Of a stretch of 43,805 nt of DNA, positions 43,559 through 43,805 are shown piece after piece. Position 1 is the first letter of the stretch, and each line of letters opens with the position of its first letter. The position numbers and the translations under genes were made by a program. Source of the DNA: Prevotellaceae bacterium (GTDB lineage Bacteria > Bacteroidota > Bacteroidia > Bacteroidales > Bacteroidaceae); assembly GCA_021204865.1 (NCBI GenBank), contig JAJPYQ010000023.1, positions 1 to 43,805 of the forward strand, read 5' to 3'. Below the pieces are notes generated by a model. That model did not search any database. It was not told the DNA's origin and saw only the letters and a list, made by a program, of their open reading frames with translations.

Positions 43559-43805
43559 TTGCCCTATAGCTCCTCTATCTCTTGCCGGTCAAGACCTGTC
43601 GTTGAGGCGATAGCAGAAGCGTCGAGACCTGCTTGCTTAAGCTTCCTTGCAATCTCTATCCTCGTCCTCCGCTCGCCTTCTGCGATCCCCTTTGCGACGC
43701 CCTTTGCGACGCCCTCCGTCATCCCCTCGTTGAAGCCCTCTATGCGCCCCTCCCCACGTGCCATCCTCACGTTGTCGGCTATGATGTTCAGGTCGTCAAC
43801 GCTGT
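43559..43805. repeat. Tandem duplication of Rpn gene ends
   Basis: About 245 bp, nearly identical to 42558-42797 and spaced 1001 bp from it in the same orientation. It includes the bases just after both stop codons (CCCTATAGCTCCTCTATCTC on the + strand). The second copy carries an extra 12-bp unit, consistent with slippage in the 4-residue repeat. The match may continue past the window end. Confidence 0.88.
43564..43805 (-). CDS. Second Rpn-type nuclease paralogue, 3' end only
   Basis: The last 80 or so codons of a gene that continues past the window end. The protein is nearly identical to the C-terminus of the neighbouring Rpn (NIIADNVRMARGEGRIEGFNEGMTEG, then LKQAGLDASAIASTTGLD). It differs by one inserted V-A-K-G repeat and by TRIEIA for KQVEIA. 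The nuclease core is outside the window, so activity cannot be judged. Confidence 0.85.
   Translation of the reverse strand, partial: SVDDLNIIADNVRMARGEGRIEGFNEGMTEGVAKGVAKGIAEGERRTRIEIARKLKQAGLDASAIASTTGLDRQEIEEL

Noticed and set aside
42563-43805. Insertion sequence based on the 'transposase' label of this nuclease family
   Set aside because: No terminal inverted repeats or target duplications are seen around the genes. Each has its own promoter like an ordinary gene.

Overview
The window is chromosomal DNA of a GC-rich member of the Bacteroidales. The evidence is the repeated Bacteroidetes-type promoter (-33 TTTG/TTG, about 20 bp, -7 TAnnTTTG), the near absence of Shine-Dalgarno sequences, and Bacteroidetes-specific families (a PorD/DUF4835 protein, DUF4954, DUF349, DUF3127, a Rho with a long low-complexity N-terminal region, PD-(D/E)XK 'Rpn' proteins). 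A Prevotellaceae-like host is plausible but cannot be fixed from this window. There is no rRNA, complete insertion sequence, prophage or CRISPR array. One tRNA gene (Arg, TCT) is present.

Layout. 146-3079: AddB-like nuclease/inactivated helicase. 3080-3716: repeats and tRNA-Arg. 3717-5513 (-): ABC-F ATPase, divergent from rho (5672-7657), which is followed by a TlpA-like periplasmic thioredoxin. 9593-15469: complete tripartite RND efflux operon (adaptor lipoprotein, pump, outer-membrane channel). 16136-17491: MATE exporter, convergent with a DUF3127 OB-fold protein with an SSB-like tail. 18100-28256: a replication/repair and housekeeping run on the + strand (dnaN, DnaQ-like exonuclease, coaBC, porD, recN, then a secreted pseudoprotease-TPR protein and a secreted repeat protein). 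28633-33990 (-): DUF349 protein, then an operon rsmA - small secreted protein - secreted HEXXH metalloprotease candidate. 34040-35679 (+): flippase-like membrane protein and SGNH hydrolase. 35680-42469 (-): a 40-aa acidic protein, glmS-DUF4954, and a flippase-glycosyltransferase pair. 42563-43805 (-): tandem Rpn-type nucleases, the second cut by the window end.

The most unusual content is intergenic. Several gaps of 300-840 bp are packed with palindromes rather than genes. A roughly 236-bp element with 42-bp imperfect inverted ends is present twice in direct repeat (23097-23332 and 23460-23695), and decayed or rearranged relatives lie at 9106-9398, 19328-20011, 3421-3692 and 17525-17578. No transposase accompanies them. 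Other short-period arrays (23, 22, 24 and about 24-50 bp) each sit just past the 3' ends of operons, and the 23-bp family keeps one orientation relative to the gene it follows. These look like non-autonomous mobile or transcript-end elements; whether they are already described cannot be settled here.

Functional themes: DNA repair and replication (AddB-like, dnaN, exonuclease, recN, Rpn), envelope export and secretion (RND, MATE, PorD, sorting-tail-like small protein, Wzx-like flippase, glmS), and transcription/translation (Rho, ABC-F, RsmA).
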